The position numbers and the translations under genes were made by a program. This document shows positions 1-8,004 of a stretch of DNA of 31,943 nucleotides, in pieces. The stretch is taken from assembly GCA_016206385.1 (NCBI GenBank), contig JACQRS010000108.1, positions 1 to 31,943 on the forward strand, written 5' to 3'. Source of the stretch: Candidatus Rokuibacteriota bacterium. Lineage in GTDB: Bacteria > Methylomirabilota > Methylomirabilia > Rokubacteriales > CSP1-6. How positions within the stretch are numbered: position 1 is the first letter of the stretch; the number at the start of each line of letters is the position of its first letter. The notes under the pieces were generated by a model that ran no database searches, was not told where the DNA came from, and saw only the letters and a list, made by a program, of their open reading frames with translations.

Positions 1-114
1 GCTGATGAGACAGTGAAGCGCGAAGTGCTGGAGCGAAGTCTGGAGGAATTGAAGCACCACGTGGCTACGCTCCAGGCCCGGATAGAGGAGTTGGAACAAC
101 GAATTCGGGCGTGA
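1..114 (+). CDS. C-terminal fragment of unknown coiled-coil protein
   Basis: The frame is open from the first base and ends at TGA 112-114, giving the last 37 residues of a protein that begins outside the window. The visible part is charged and leucine-rich (for example LERSLEELKHH, then LQARIEELEQRIRA), with hydrophobic residues spaced as in a coiled coil, so it is probably a helical C-terminal tail. No family can be recognised from so short a piece. It is separated from the next gene by almost 400 bases of repeat-rich DNA, so it is probably not part of the polysaccharide operon. Confidence 0.55.
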   Translation, partial: ADETVKREVLERSLEELKHHVATLQARIEELEQRIRA

Positions 115-510
115 TGCCCCCTCGACACGACTGCGCGAATCCTGCAATGTATTTGTCGCTCGTGTAGGTATCGCGTCGCTGCTGTGATTCACTGGCGGGC
201 CAAGGTTCCATTCAAGTTAGTTGGGATCTTGGTGCCGCCAGCATTTGAGCCGCACAACAATTCGCCCGCTCCTGCATGACGCATTGCGCCATGTAAGTGA
301 GAGGGCGGAAGCCTGTCCGGGACTTGAAACTGTACGCGTGTACGAAAGTACGAATGTACCCGGGTGACCTTTCCGACGAAAGCCGCACCCTCCCCTCAGG
401 TTGGACTGTGGCCAATCCGAAATCCGAAGTTCGAAATCAGGATTCATTTCGCATTCCACATTCCGATTTGTAACCGTACACTCGTACGCTCTCGTAGGTA
501 AGTCCGCGCG
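115..510. other. Intergenic region with degenerate repeats
   Basis: No convincing gene is seen in these 396 bases. The left part (115-330) holds nothing I recognise. At 332-359 there is an array of GTAC tetramers exactly 8 bp apart, and at 476-496 a shorter array in the opposite sense. Between them, 411-466 is a degenerate simple-sequence stretch of the type aatccgaaatccgaa followed by cgcattccacattccg. The region ends about 15 bases before the ATG of the nucleotidyltransferase gene at 511. Confidence 0.6.
332..496. repeat. Octamer-period GTAC arrays, copy 1
   Basis: GTAC occurs at 332, 340, 348 and 356, a strict 8-bp period of the type GTACGAAT. In opposite orientation GTAC recurs at 476 and 484, inside a string of the type GTACACTCGTACGCTC. 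The left and right arrays are approximate reverse complements around about 120 bp of intervening sequence. The same layout recurs at 1108-1251, again directly upstream of a start codon. It could be a degenerate miniature inverted-repeat element, a structured leader or a protein-binding array. The sequence does not decide. Confidence 0.55.
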
Positions 511-927
511 ATGAGACAACTGCACCATGTGAACAGGGAGGAGCGGCAGCGAATCGAGCAGTGCCTGGCCGCGGAGCTGGCCAGTGACTGCAGCGTGGTC
601 TTTGCGTACCTCTACGGTTCCTTTGTGGAGTCCCAGCCCTTTCACGATATCGATGTGGGGATATATCTCCAGACCGTCCGAGCCGAAAGGTTCAGCGCCA
701 CAGCTCTGGACTTGGCCCAGCGCCTGAGCGACAGGGCGCGAAAACCAGTGGATGTTCGCATCCTGAATGTGGCCCCGGTGTCGTTCGTGTACCATGTCCT
801 GCGGGGACAGCTCGTTTTTTGCCGCGACGATGCGGTCCTCGCCGAGATTATGGAGCGCACCGTGTCCCGTTACCTTGACATCGCCCCGCTGGTGCGGCGG
901 GGGACCCAGGAAGCCTTCGCAGCATGA
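511..927 (+). CDS. MNT-type nucleotidyltransferase domain protein (MntA-like)
   Basis: This 138-residue protein has the minimal-nucleotidyltransferase signature. YGSFVES at 35-41 is followed by DID at 46-48, and there is a third acidic residue in PVDVRIL (D81), matching the GS...DxD...D metal-binding layout. Such small enzymes are usually the MntA partner of a HEPN (HepT) toxin, which they inactivate by modifying it. This role is known for the family and inferred here. The stop overlaps the ATG of the next frame (924), as expected for a HEPN-MNT pair, but that frame ends after only 30 codons. The gene lies between two octamer-array repeats and is unrelated in function to the polysaccharide genes downstream. 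Confidence 0.75.
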   Translation: MRQLHHVNREERQRIEQCLAAELASDCSVVFAYLYGSFVESQPFHDIDVGIYLQTVRAERFSATALDLAQRLSDRARKPVDVRILNVAPVSFVYHVLRGQLVFCRDDAVLAEIMERTVSRYLDIAPLVRRGTQEAFAA

Positions 928-1016
928 AGCTCGACTACGGCCAGGTCTTCGACGTACTTCAGCACAATCTGGGCGACCTGCGGGCATTTGCCGCGGCGGT
1001 GCTGCGGCTGCTCTGA
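924..1016 (+). pseudogene. 30-codon remnant overlapping the MNT gene, possible truncated HEPN partner
   Basis: ATG 924 overlaps the stop of the nucleotidyltransferase gene by 4 bases (ATGA), the usual translational coupling of MNT-HEPN pairs. The encoded peptide starts MKLDYGQVFDVLQHNL and is interrupted by TGA at 1014-1016. A HepT protein normally has well over 100 residues and an R-x4-6-H motif, and neither is visible. The position and overlap suggest the start of a HEPN gene whose remainder was lost or replaced by the repeat-bearing DNA at about 1020-1280. A coincidental short frame is the alternative. Confidence 0.4.
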
Positions 1017-1107
1017 TCTGAACCTGACGGGTTGGCGTTTCGTGCCGTTTGCCTCGGGCGGCGTAGGTGAGGCTCAGGCTCGAACGCTGCAACTCAAAGC
1101 GAAAGCC

Positions 1108-1251
1108 GTACGAGAGTACGAATGTACGAGCGTACGGGATCCACTCGGATCCGCCCCTTGGACCTTGCCACCTCGACTTCGGTTCAATGCCAGAAGCTGG
1201 GCCGGAGGCCGATTCCGCATTTGGTCCATTCGCACCCTCGTACATTCGTAC
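1108..1251. repeat. Octamer-period GTAC arrays with inverted arms, copy 2
   Basis: GTAC occurs at 1108, 1116, 1124 and 1132 (strict 8-bp period) and in the opposite sense at 1240 and 1248. The segment 1116-1136 and the segment 1231-1251 are reverse complements at 19 of 21 positions, with 94 bases between, so a long stem could form. As with copy 1 (332-496), the structure ends just before a gene: the ATG of the RfbF-like gene is at 1285. Origin (miniature element) and function (leader structure, binding array) are both open. Confidence 0.6.
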
Positions 1252-1284
1252 GCTTCTGACCTTCTTGCGGGAGGAATCCGGACG

Positions 1285-2118
1285 ATGAGCGCTCAGAGGA
1301 AGCGCAGCCGGCCACAGGGGACGGGTGATGAAGTCATCCCGGTGGTGATCCTGTGCGGGGGGAAGGGGACCCGGCTCAAGGAACAGACGGACATGATCCC
1401 GAAGCCGCTGATCGAAATCGGCGGCAAGCCGATCCTCTGGCACATCATGAAGCTCTACTCGCACCACGGCTTCAACCACTTCATCCTCTGCCTGGGCTAT
1501 CTGAGCGAGAAGATCAAGGAATTCTTCATGCAGTACAACGACTGGCGGCGCAGCGACCTGCGCGTCGAGCTGGGTGGGCCGGGGGACGTCCAGGTGGAAC
1601 GGCTGTCCCGTAACACCGAGCATTGGAGCATCGTGTTCGCCGAGACCGGGGAGGAGACCAACACCGGGGGACGGATCAAGCGCATCCAGCGGTACATCCG
1701 TGGTGACGAGTTCCTCGCCACCTACGGAGACGGGGTGGCCGACATCGACTTGGGCCGCCTCTTGATGTATCACCGGGAGAAGGGGAAGGTCGGGACGGTC
1801 AGCGTCCTGCACCCGGTGTCCGGGTACGGCATCCTCGACTTCGAGCCGGACCACACCATCGTCCAGTTCCAGGAGAAGCCGCGCCTGGACATCTGGATCA
1901 ACGGGGGCTTCTTCGTGTTTCACCGCCGCATCTTCGAGTACCTGACCGACGACTGCATCCTGGAGAAGGAACCCTTCGAGCGCCTGGCAAAAGAGCGGCA
2001 GCTCGCCGCGTACCCGCATCCGGGCTTCTGGGCGTCCATGGACACGTACAAGGACTTTCAGGAACTCAATCGCCTGTGGGTGCCGGGGAATGCCCCCTGG
2101 AAGGTGTGGCATGACTGA
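1285..2118 (+). CDS. rfbF: Glucose-1-phosphate cytidylyltransferase-like sugar nucleotidyltransferase
   Basis: The 277-residue protein has the nucleotidyltransferase signature CGGKGTR at 24-30, then MIPKP at 37-41. It also has the RfbF-type string GGKPILWHIMK, YGDGVAD at about 147, INGGFFVF and HPGFW. RfbF joins CTP to glucose-1-phosphate to give CDP-glucose, the entry to CDP-deoxysugars. The substrate here is inferred from overall resemblance. The frame is open far upstream, but ATG 1285 is preceded by gggaggaat (1269-1277) at good spacing, and an RfbF core begins near residue 18, leaving a short basic N-terminal extension. The RfbG-like dehydratase gene overlaps its end, the usual rfbF-rfbG order. 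It is the first gene of the long cassette. Confidence 0.85.
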   Translation: MSAQRKRSRPQGTGDEVIPVVILCGGKGTRLKEQTDMIPKPLIEIGGKPILWHIMKLYSHHGFNHFILCLGYLSEKIKEFFMQYNDWRRSDLRVELGGPGDVQVERLSRNTEHWSIVFAETGEETNTGGRIKRIQRYIRGDEFLATYGDGVADIDLGRLLMYHREKGKVGTVSVLHPVSGYGILDFEPDHTIVQFQEKPRLDIWINGGFFVFHRRIFEYLTDDCILEKEPFERLAKERQLAAYPHPGFWASMDTYKDFQELNRLWVPGNAPWKVWHD

Positions 2119-3133
2119 GCCCCAGGCGTCCGAGAAGCGACACGCCTTCTGGCGGGACCGCCGGGTCCTGGTGACCGGCGCCACAGGATTCGTGGGCGCG
2201 TGGCTGACGGCCGCGCTGGTGAACGCGGGCGCGGAGGTGGTCGCGCTGGTGCGCGACCGGCCGCCCCGGACCCTCTTTGACCTCCTGGAACTCCCTGGGC
2301 GGGTGACCATGGTCTGGGGGGCGGTCGAGGATCCCGCCGTGGTGGAGCGGGCCCTGAACGAGTACGAGGTCGAGGCCTGCTTCCACCTGGCGGCCCAGGC
2401 CATCGTGGGGGCCGCCGCCCGGTCCCCCCTTTCGACCTTCGAGACGAACGTGCGGGGCACCTGGACCGTACTGGAGGCCTGCCGCCGCGTCCCGGGGGTG
2501 GCCCGCGTGGTGGTGGCGTCGAGCGACAAGGCTTACGGCGAGCAGCCGTCGCTGCCGTACGTCGAGGAGACGCCCCTGGAGGGGCGGTTCGCCTACGACG
2601 CGTCCAAGGCGTGCGCCGACGTGATCGCGCGCAGCTATGCCGCCACCTACGATCTGCCGGTGACCGTCTCCCGGTGCGCCAACATCTACGGGGGCGGGGA
2701 CCTGAACTTCTCGCGGCTGGTGCCCGGAACGATCCGGTCGGCCCTGCGGGCCGAGCCGCCCCTGATCCGCAGCGACGGCACGCCGGTCCGCGACTATATG
2801 CACGTGGAGGACGCGGTGGAGGCGTACCTGCTGCTGGGCGAGCGGGTGGATGCCGCGGGGGTGCGCGGGGAAGCCTTCAACTTCGGGACGGCCGAGCCGG
2901 TGCCGGTCCTCGCCTTCGTGCGGGAGATCCTCGAGGCGGCCGGCGCGGCGCGCCTGGAGCCCCGGGTGATGGGGACGGCCACCTGCGAGCTGTCCCGCCA
3001 GTACCTGTCCTCCGCCAAGGCAGAGGCCCGCCTGGGCTGGCGGCCCCGGGTGGCCCGGCGCGAGGGGATCCGCCGCGCGGTGAGCTGGTATCGCGACTTC
3101 CTGGCCGCGGCCGGCGGGAATAGGGTGAGTTAG
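2111..3133 (+). CDS. NAD-dependent sugar epimerase/dehydratase, RfbG-like
   Basis: This 340-residue extended short-chain dehydrogenase has a Rossmann glycine motif GATGFVG at 23-29, SSDKAYG at 137-143 and the catalytic pair Y162-x3-K166. The start FWRDRRVLVTG and the later IYGGGDLNFSRLVPG resemble CDP-glucose 4,6-dehydratase, which converts CDP-glucose to CDP-4-keto-6-deoxyglucose. Its place right after an RfbF-like gene supports that reading. ATG 2111 overlaps the upstream stop by 8 bases. No gene for the next CDP-sugar enzyme (RfbH, 3-dehydrase) is seen, so the keto-sugar may instead be finished by the reductase or cupins at 9157-10947. A generic sugar epimerase remains possible. Confidence 0.8.
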   Translation: MTEPQASEKRHAFWRDRRVLVTGATGFVGAWLTAALVNAGAEVVALVRDRPPRTLFDLLELPGRVTMVWGAVEDPAVVERALNEYEVEACFHLAAQAIVGAAARSPLSTFETNVRGTWTVLEACRRVPGVARVVVASSDKAYGEQPSLPYVEETPLEGRFAYDASKACADVIARSYAATYDLPVTVSRCANIYGGGDLNFSRLVPGTIRSALRAEPPLIRSDGTPVRDYMHVEDAVEAYLLLGERVDAAGVRGEAFNFGTAEPVPVLAFVREILEAAGAARLEPRVMGTATCELSRQYLSSAKAEARLGWRPRVARREGIRRAVSWYRDFLAAAGGNRVS

Positions 3134-3141
3134 GGGCTGCC

Positions 3142-3819
3142 ATGAAGCTGACGGTGATCATGCCGGTGTACAACGAGCGGGCCACCTTCGGCGAGATCTT
3201 CCGCCACGTGCAGGCCGTGGAGATCGAGAAGGAGATCATCATCGTTGACAACTGCTCGACCGATGGCACCCGCGACCTCCTCCGGGCGATCAGCCAGCCG
3301 AACGTCGAGGTGATCCTCCAGCCCCAGAACTACGGAAAGGGGACGTCGGTCCGCACCGGGATCGCCAAGGCGCGCGGGGAGTCCATCATCATCCAGGACG
3401 CCGACCTGGAATACGACCCCCAGGACTACCACCGCCTGCTCCGGGAGCAGGAGCGGACGGGAGCCGTGGCCGTCTTCGGCCGCCGGGTCCCGATGGATGG
3501 GCTTCGCCAGCCGCTGGCCTTCCGCGTGGGGGGCCGGGCCCTGGCCCTGGTGTTCTCCGTGCTCTACGGGCAATGGCTCACCGACATCGCCACCTGCTAC
3601 AAGCTGATCCGGGCCGATGTCCTCCAGGCGCTTCCCCTGGAGTCCTCCGGGTTCGACCTGGACTTCGAGATCCCCGCCAGGCTGGCGCTGGCCGGACACC
3701 GCATCTGCGAGGTCCCCATCAGCTACCGGCCCCGTCCGGTGAAGGCCGGCAAGAAGATCCGCGGGAGGGATGGCGTGGTCTCCCTGATGGGGCTCTCCCG
3801 TTGGCGTTTCCGCAGGTAG
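3142..3819 (+). CDS. Glycosyltransferase family 2, polyprenyl-phosphate type
   Basis: The protein has 225 residues, a complete soluble GT-A domain with no membrane tail. The motifs are VIMPVYNE at 5-12, VDNCSTDGT at 35-43 (nucleotide binding) and QDADLEYDP at 85-93 (DxD metal site). It resembles dolichol/undecaprenyl-phosphate mannosyl- or glucosyltransferases of the DPM1 type, which load a sugar on a lipid phosphate at the cytoplasmic membrane face. The next gene is a GT-C membrane enzyme of the class that uses such lipid-linked sugars, so the two could act in sequence. The donor sugar cannot be told. Confidence 0.85.
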   Translation: MKLTVIMPVYNERATFGEIFRHVQAVEIEKEIIIVDNCSTDGTRDLLRAISQPNVEVILQPQNYGKGTSVRTGIAKARGESIIIQDADLEYDPQDYHRLLREQERTGAVAVFGRRVPMDGLRQPLAFRVGGRALALVFSVLYGQWLTDIATCYKLIRADVLQALPLESSGFDLDFEIPARLALAGHRICEVPISYRPRPVKAGKKIRGRDGVVSLMGLSRWRFRR

Positions 3820-3835
3820 TGAGCGAAGCGGACCC

Positions 3836-5554
3836 ATGATCACCCGGCACGATCCGGGGAATGTGGCCACGCTGGCCGCGCTCCCGCAGTCCTCGAAGGC
3901 CGAGGTGGAGGCATGCGAGCGGGCACCCCGCTGGGCCGTGGGTTTGGTCCTGGTGGTGGCGGCGCTGGTCCGTGTGATCGGGCTCAGCGTGGGCCTCTCG
4001 GGGGCGGCCGTTGGCGATGAGCCTTCGGTGGTGCAGCACGCGCTGGCCTTCGGAAGCGGCGACCTGAATCCCCACTACTACGTGTACCCGGCGTTTCACA
4101 TGTACGTGCTCTTCGCCCTCTTCGCCGGGTACTACGCCGTGGGTCGCCTGGCCGGCCTGTTCGACTCGGCCGCGGCGTTCGCCCGCGCCTTCCTGGTGGA
4201 CGCGGCCCCGTTTTATCTGCTGGCCCGCGTGGCCAGCGTCGCCGCGGGAGTGGCGGCGGTCTGGGTCCTGTACCGGTTCGCGCGCCAGCTTCTCGGGGAG
4301 CGCGGGGCCCTGCTGGCCGCGGCCCTCCTGGCCGTGAACCCGTTCCTCGTCTGGGATTCCCATTTCGCCATCGCGGACGCGCCGATGGTCCTGTTCCTCA
4401 GCCTGGGGGCGTGGGCCATTGACCGCGTGTATCGGTGGGGGCGGAGCCGGGACTACTTCTGGGCCGGGGTGGTCATCGGCCTCGGCGCGGCCACCAAGTA
4501 CCTGCCCATCCTGATGGTGGTGCCGCTCGTCGCGGCCCACCTGTGGCGGGGGGCGAGGGGGGGTCGGTGGTGGGAGGCGCTCGGGGATCGCCGGCTGTGG
4601 CTTGCCGGCGGCATGGTCGCCGTCGCCTTCTTCGTCGGGTCCCCGTTCACCGTCCTGGATGCCGGAAAGGCCATCGCCCAGATCCAGACGAATGTCCTCA
4701 AGTCCGTCAGCGGTCCCTCGCAGAACCGGATCATCCTCCTGAAGCTTCTCACGGACTACGGGGTGCCATTTCTCGTCCTGGTGGGGGCGGGGACCTGGCT
4801 GGCCGCTCGCCGCGGCGGCGCGCGAGAGCGGCTGCTCCTGCTTTTTCCGGCCGTGTACCTCACGCTGGCGTTGGTCAGAGGGTACTGGGCGACGCGATAC
4901 TTCAGTCCTTTCATGCCCTTCGCCTGCCTGCTGGCGGCGCTGGCACTGGTCGAGGCTGGGCGCCGCTGGCCCCGCCTGGCGGGGGGGCGATTCCTCGCCC
5001 TGGCGACGGCGGCCGTGCTGGCGGTGCCAACCTGGGCGGTGGCCCGGGATGTCCGCCTCCTCACTCGGGGCACGACGCGGGAGCAGGCGACCGCCTGGGT
5101 CGAGGCCAATGTCACGGCGGGATCCGCCCTGGCCACCGATCCCTTCTTCCGGTTTGCCCCGACCCCAGAGACGCTCCAGGCCAAGCTTGATCTCCTGGAA
5201 CATCGGCCGGGCCCCAAGGCCCGGTTGGTCGCCCAGGCCCTGCGCCTCCAGCAAGGGGCCCGCTTCACCCGCCCCCGGTACCGTCTCATCTTCTCGCGCA
5301 ACTACCCGGACTCTTCCGCGTTCGGGATCGCCGGCCGCCAGGACTACTACAGCGTGCCGGACTACCTCGAGCGGGGAGCGGAGTACTTCGTCATCGGCCT
5401 GCCACGGTACGGGGAATTCGAGGCGGATACGTACCGGGCCTTCTACGGCGACCTGGGCCGATGCTGCGACGTGGTCCACGAGATCCCGCCCACCGGGGAT
5501 CCGCGCCTGGGGACGGCCGTCCGGATCTATCGGGTGCGGCGGCAGGGGGGATGA
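3836..5554 (+). CDS. GT-C family membrane glycosyltransferase (GT39/ArnT-like)
   Basis: This 572-residue protein is multi-spanning, with roughly ten hydrophobic segments, a first one near residues 33-50 and a soluble C-terminal third. An acidic pair GDEPS (D61-E62) lies in the first periplasmic loop, where GT-C enzymes carry their catalytic Asp/Glu. This is the layout of lipid-carrier-dependent transferases such as ArnT and of protein O-mannosyltransferases. They move a sugar from a polyprenyl phosphate to an acceptor on the outer face of the membrane. The GT2 gene before it could supply the lipid-linked donor. The acceptor is unknown. Confidence 0.8.
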   Translation: MITRHDPGNVATLAALPQSSKAEVEACERAPRWAVGLVLVVAALVRVIGLSVGLSGAAVGDEPSVVQHALAFGSGDLNPHYYVYPAFHMYVLFALFAGYYAVGRLAGLFDSAAAFARAFLVDAAPFYLLARVASVAAGVAAVWVLYRFARQLLGERGALLAAALLAVNPFLVWDSHFAIADAPMVLFLSLGAWAIDRVYRWGRSRDYFWAGVVIGLGAATKYLPILMVVPLVAAHLWRGARGGRWWEALGDRRLWLAGGMVAVAFFVGSPFTVLDAGKAIAQIQTNVLKSVSGPSQNRIILLKLLTDYGVPFLVLVGAGTWLAARRGGARERLLLLFPAVYLTLALVRGYWATRYFSPFMPFACLLAALALVEAGRRWPRLAGGRFLALATAAVLAVPTWAVARDVRLLTRGTTREQATAWVEANVTAGSALATDPFFRFAPTPETLQAKLDLLEHRPGPKARLVAQALRLQQGARFTRPRYRLIFSRNYPDSSAFGIAGRQDYYSVPDYLERGAEYFVIGLPRYGEFEADTYRAFYGDLGRCCDVVHEIPPTGDPRLGTAVRIYRVRRQGG

Positions 5555-5555
5555 T

Positions 5556-6986
5556 GTGACCCGGGTGACCCTCGCCCTCCAGGAGGCAGCCTGGCCGGCG
5601 GCGCCCGCCGTCGAGCGGATCGGCCTCTTTCTGTTTGTGATCCTCCTGCCCGTCATGGTGGTGAGCGGGCTGCCTCTCCTGGGCCGGAAGCTCCAGCCGG
5701 CCGACCTCGCGTTCCTGGTCGCCGCCGTGGCGGTGGGTCTCCGGTTGGTCCGGGAGCGGGTGTGGCCGCAGACGAACGGGCTCGGCCTGGCCTTTGCGGC
5801 CTTCCTGGTCGTCGAGGTGGGAGCGACCGCCCTCTCTTCCGACCCGGCCCGCAGCGCAATGGTTCTCGCCGGCTCGATCTACCTGGTCCTCGTGGCCGTC
5901 CTGGTGATCACGGCCGTCCGGAGCACGGAGGTCCTTCGCCGGCTGCTGGACGTGTGGCTGGCCACGACGGCGGCGGTGGCGGCGCTGGGCCTGGCGGGAG
6001 TGGCGCTCGGATATGTCATGGGCATCAGGACACCGCTGGCCCGCCTGGCCGGGGACCATTGGGTGTTCGGCCGGACCTGGCAGCTCCTCAGCACGTTCCA
6101 GAGCCCCCCGATCCCGAACCTGGCCTACAGCTACCTCCAGGTGGGGGTGTTTCTCGGCCTGGGGATGCTGGCGGGGGAGGCGGCGCCCAGGCGCCGCCGG
6201 GCGATCGCCGCGGCCGTGGCGCTCGCCCTGCTCGCCATCGCCTTCACCCAGTCGCGGGGAGTGGCGCCCATGCTCCTGGGGCTGGCGGTCTTCCTCCGGT
6301 CCAGGCCAGGCCGGGGCGCCGCCCTCGCGCGGGGCTCTGCGCTGGCCATCGGCCTGGCGCTCTTCGTGGCAGTCCAGCTCATCACCTATCTCCAGGTGGA
6401 TGCCGCGAGTATTCGATGGGGCGACAGCGGAAAGCGCGTCGAGGAGCAGATCCGCCCCGACCGGCCCTGGTACATGTCCGGGCCGCTGGTCTTCATCCAG
6501 CCGGGGACGCCCTACCGCGAGGTGCAGCTCACGCTGCGCTACCTGCCGGAACACCGCGTCTTCCTCCGCGAGGCGGTCCTCGAGATGGTTCGCCAGCACC
6601 CGTTGCTGGGCGTGGGCCCGGGCCAGTTCGGCCAGGAGTTGGTAGCCCTCTGGCGGGCCGGCCGCCTGGACCCCGTGTACCGGCTGTTCTCGCCCCGCTA
6701 CCCACATTCCGTGTACCTCGGGTTCCTGGCGGAGCGGGGGGTGCTGGGGCTGGGGGCTGTCCTGCTCCTCTTGGTCCTGGCGGTCCGGGCGGCCGCCGCC
6801 GCCCGAAAGGCGGCTGACCCGTGGGTGGCGGGGCTGGGCTGGGGGGCGCTGGGGTGCGTCGTGGCGTTCGTGATCTACGGTGTGGACGCGGATATCTTGA
6901 ACTTCCGGTGGGTGTGGGTCCTGATCGGATTCACCGCTGTGCTGGGGCGACTCGCCAGGACGGTGCCACGGCAGGCGGCAACGTAG
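5556..6986 (+). CDS. O-antigen polymerase/ligase-like membrane protein (Wzy/WaaL family)
   Basis: The start chosen is GTG 5556, one base after the upstream stop and preceded by ggcagggggg. It gives 476 residues with about ten or more membrane segments. The family marks are a large periplasmic loop in the second half, then HPLLGVGPGQFG and PHSVYLGFLAERGVLG. These correspond to the Wzy_C/WaaL pattern of a conserved His and a GxGxG-like turn before the last helices. Such proteins polymerise lipid-linked repeat units or ligate glycan to a lipid or protein acceptor in the periplasm. Polymerase and ligase cannot be told apart by sequence alone. It is the only such gene in the window. Confidence 0.8.
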   Translation: MTRVTLALQEAAWPAAPAVERIGLFLFVILLPVMVVSGLPLLGRKLQPADLAFLVAAVAVGLRLVRERVWPQTNGLGLAFAAFLVVEVGATALSSDPARSAMVLAGSIYLVLVAVLVITAVRSTEVLRRLLDVWLATTAAVAALGLAGVALGYVMGIRTPLARLAGDHWVFGRTWQLLSTFQSPPIPNLAYSYLQVGVFLGLGMLAGEAAPRRRRAIAAAVALALLAIAFTQSRGVAPMLLGLAVFLRSRPGRGAALARGSALAIGLALFVAVQLITYLQVDAASIRWGDSGKRVEEQIRPDRPWYMSGPLVFIQPGTPYREVQLTLRYLPEHRVFLREAVLEMVRQHPLLGVGPGQFGQELVALWRAGRLDPVYRLFSPRYPHSVYLGFLAERGVLGLGAVLLLLVLAVRAAAAARKAADPWVAGLGWGALGCVVAFVIYGVDADILNFRWVWVLIGFTAVLGRLARTVPRQAAT

Positions 6987-6999
6987 AGGATGTGCTCTG

Positions 7000-8004
7000 A
7001 TGGCGACCCTGGAACGACCCGAGTTGTCGGTGGTGATTCCGGCCCTCAATGAGGAGGGGAATATCACGAAGCTGTACGACCGCCTGGTAGAGACCTTGGA
7101 CCCGTTCGGACGGACCTACGAGATCCTCTTCGTGGACGACGGGTCAAGGGACGGGACGGCGGCGCTGGCGGAGGATCTCTGCCGGAAGGACCCTCGGGTG
7201 AAGCTGATCGTCCTCCGGCAGAACTTCGGCAAGGCCGCCGCCCTGTCGGAGGGGTTTACCGCAGCCCGGGGAGCACTGGTTGTCACCATGGATTGTGACC
7301 TCCAGGACGACCCGGCGGAGATCCCCAAGCTCGTCGCCAAGCTGGACGAGGGGTACGACCTGGTGTCGGGCTGGAAGTACCCTCGCCGGGACCCGTTGTC
7401 GAAGATCATCCCATCGAAGGTGATCAACTGGGTGGCGAGGTGGGTCACGGGGGTTCACCTGCACGATTTCAACTGCGGGCTGAAGGCATACCGGCTGAAC
7501 GTGGTTCAGGACCTGGCCCTGTACGGGGAGCTTCACCGGTACATCCCGGTGCTGGTGAGTGGCCGGGGGTACCGGGTGGGGGAGGTCAAGGTCTGTCATC
7601 ATCCCCGGCACTCCGGGCGGTCCAAGTACGGCGTTGAGCGATTCCTGCGGGGCTTCCTCGATCTGATCACCGTGACGTTCCTCACGCGATACAACAAACG
7701 CCCGATTCACTTGCTGGGGGGCATCGGCGCGCTCTTCTTCTTCCTCGGCTGTATCGCCAATGGGTATCTGAGCGTCTTGTGGCTCCTGGGGTATGGGATC
7801 GGGTACCGCCCGCTGCTGTTCCTGGGCATCCTGCTCATCATCGTGGGCGTCCAGCTCGGATGTTTCGGTCTGGTGGCCGAGATGCTCACGCAGCTCAGCC
7901 ACGGAAGGGAGAGGGACAGCCTGGTCCGGCGCACCGTCGGCCTCGACGGTCGGCAGGGTGAGCCTCGCGCGAGGACATCGCCCGATCTGGGGTCGCGATC
8001 GTGA
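7000..8004 (+). CDS. GT2 polyprenyl-phosphate glycosyltransferase with two C-terminal membrane helices
   Basis: The 334-residue protein has a GT-A domain with VVIPALNEE at 11-19, VDDGSRDGT at 45-53 and MDCDLQDDP at 97-105, followed by two membrane spans near 233-260 and 270-295. This GtrB/ArnC-like architecture makes a polyprenyl-phosphate sugar at the inner membrane for later transfer by GT-C enzymes. The start is supported by agaggatgtg upstream of ATG 7000. Its end overlaps the GTG of the next gene by four bases (GTGA). It differs from the GT2 at 3142 in having the membrane tail, so the cassette has two probable lipid-sugar synthases but only one GT-C gene. Confidence 0.87.
   Translation: MATLERPELSVVIPALNEEGNITKLYDRLVETLDPFGRTYEILFVDDGSRDGTAALAEDLCRKDPRVKLIVLRQNFGKAAALSEGFTAARGALVVTMDCDLQDDPAEIPKLVAKLDEGYDLVSGWKYPRRDPLSKIIPSKVINWVARWVTGVHLHDFNCGLKAYRLNVVQDLALYGELHRYIPVLVSGRGYRVGEVKVCHHPRHSGRSKYGVERFLRGFLDLITVTFLTRYNKRPIHLLGGIGALFFFLGCIANGYLSVLWLLGYGIGYRPLLFLGILLIIVGVQLGCFGLVAEMLTQLSHGRERDSLVRRTVGLDGRQGEPRARTSPDLGSRS

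Noticed and set aside
332..359. GTAC octamer array as a possible CRISPR
   Set aside because: Units are 8 bases with no spacers and no cas genes nearby, so this is a short tandem pattern.
217..2529. A 770-codon open frame on the minus strand
   Set aside because: It runs antisense through the nucleotidyltransferase, RfbF-like and RfbG-like genes and two repeat regions. Its translation is low-complexity and arginine/proline-rich, as expected for a shadow of high-G+C coding DNA.
3719..7067. Long minus-strand open frames opposite the GT-C and Wzy-like genes (ends 5656 and 7067)
   Set aside because: The + strand encodes recognisable membrane proteins with family motifs. The antisense products are histidine/glutamine/arginine-rich with no motif.
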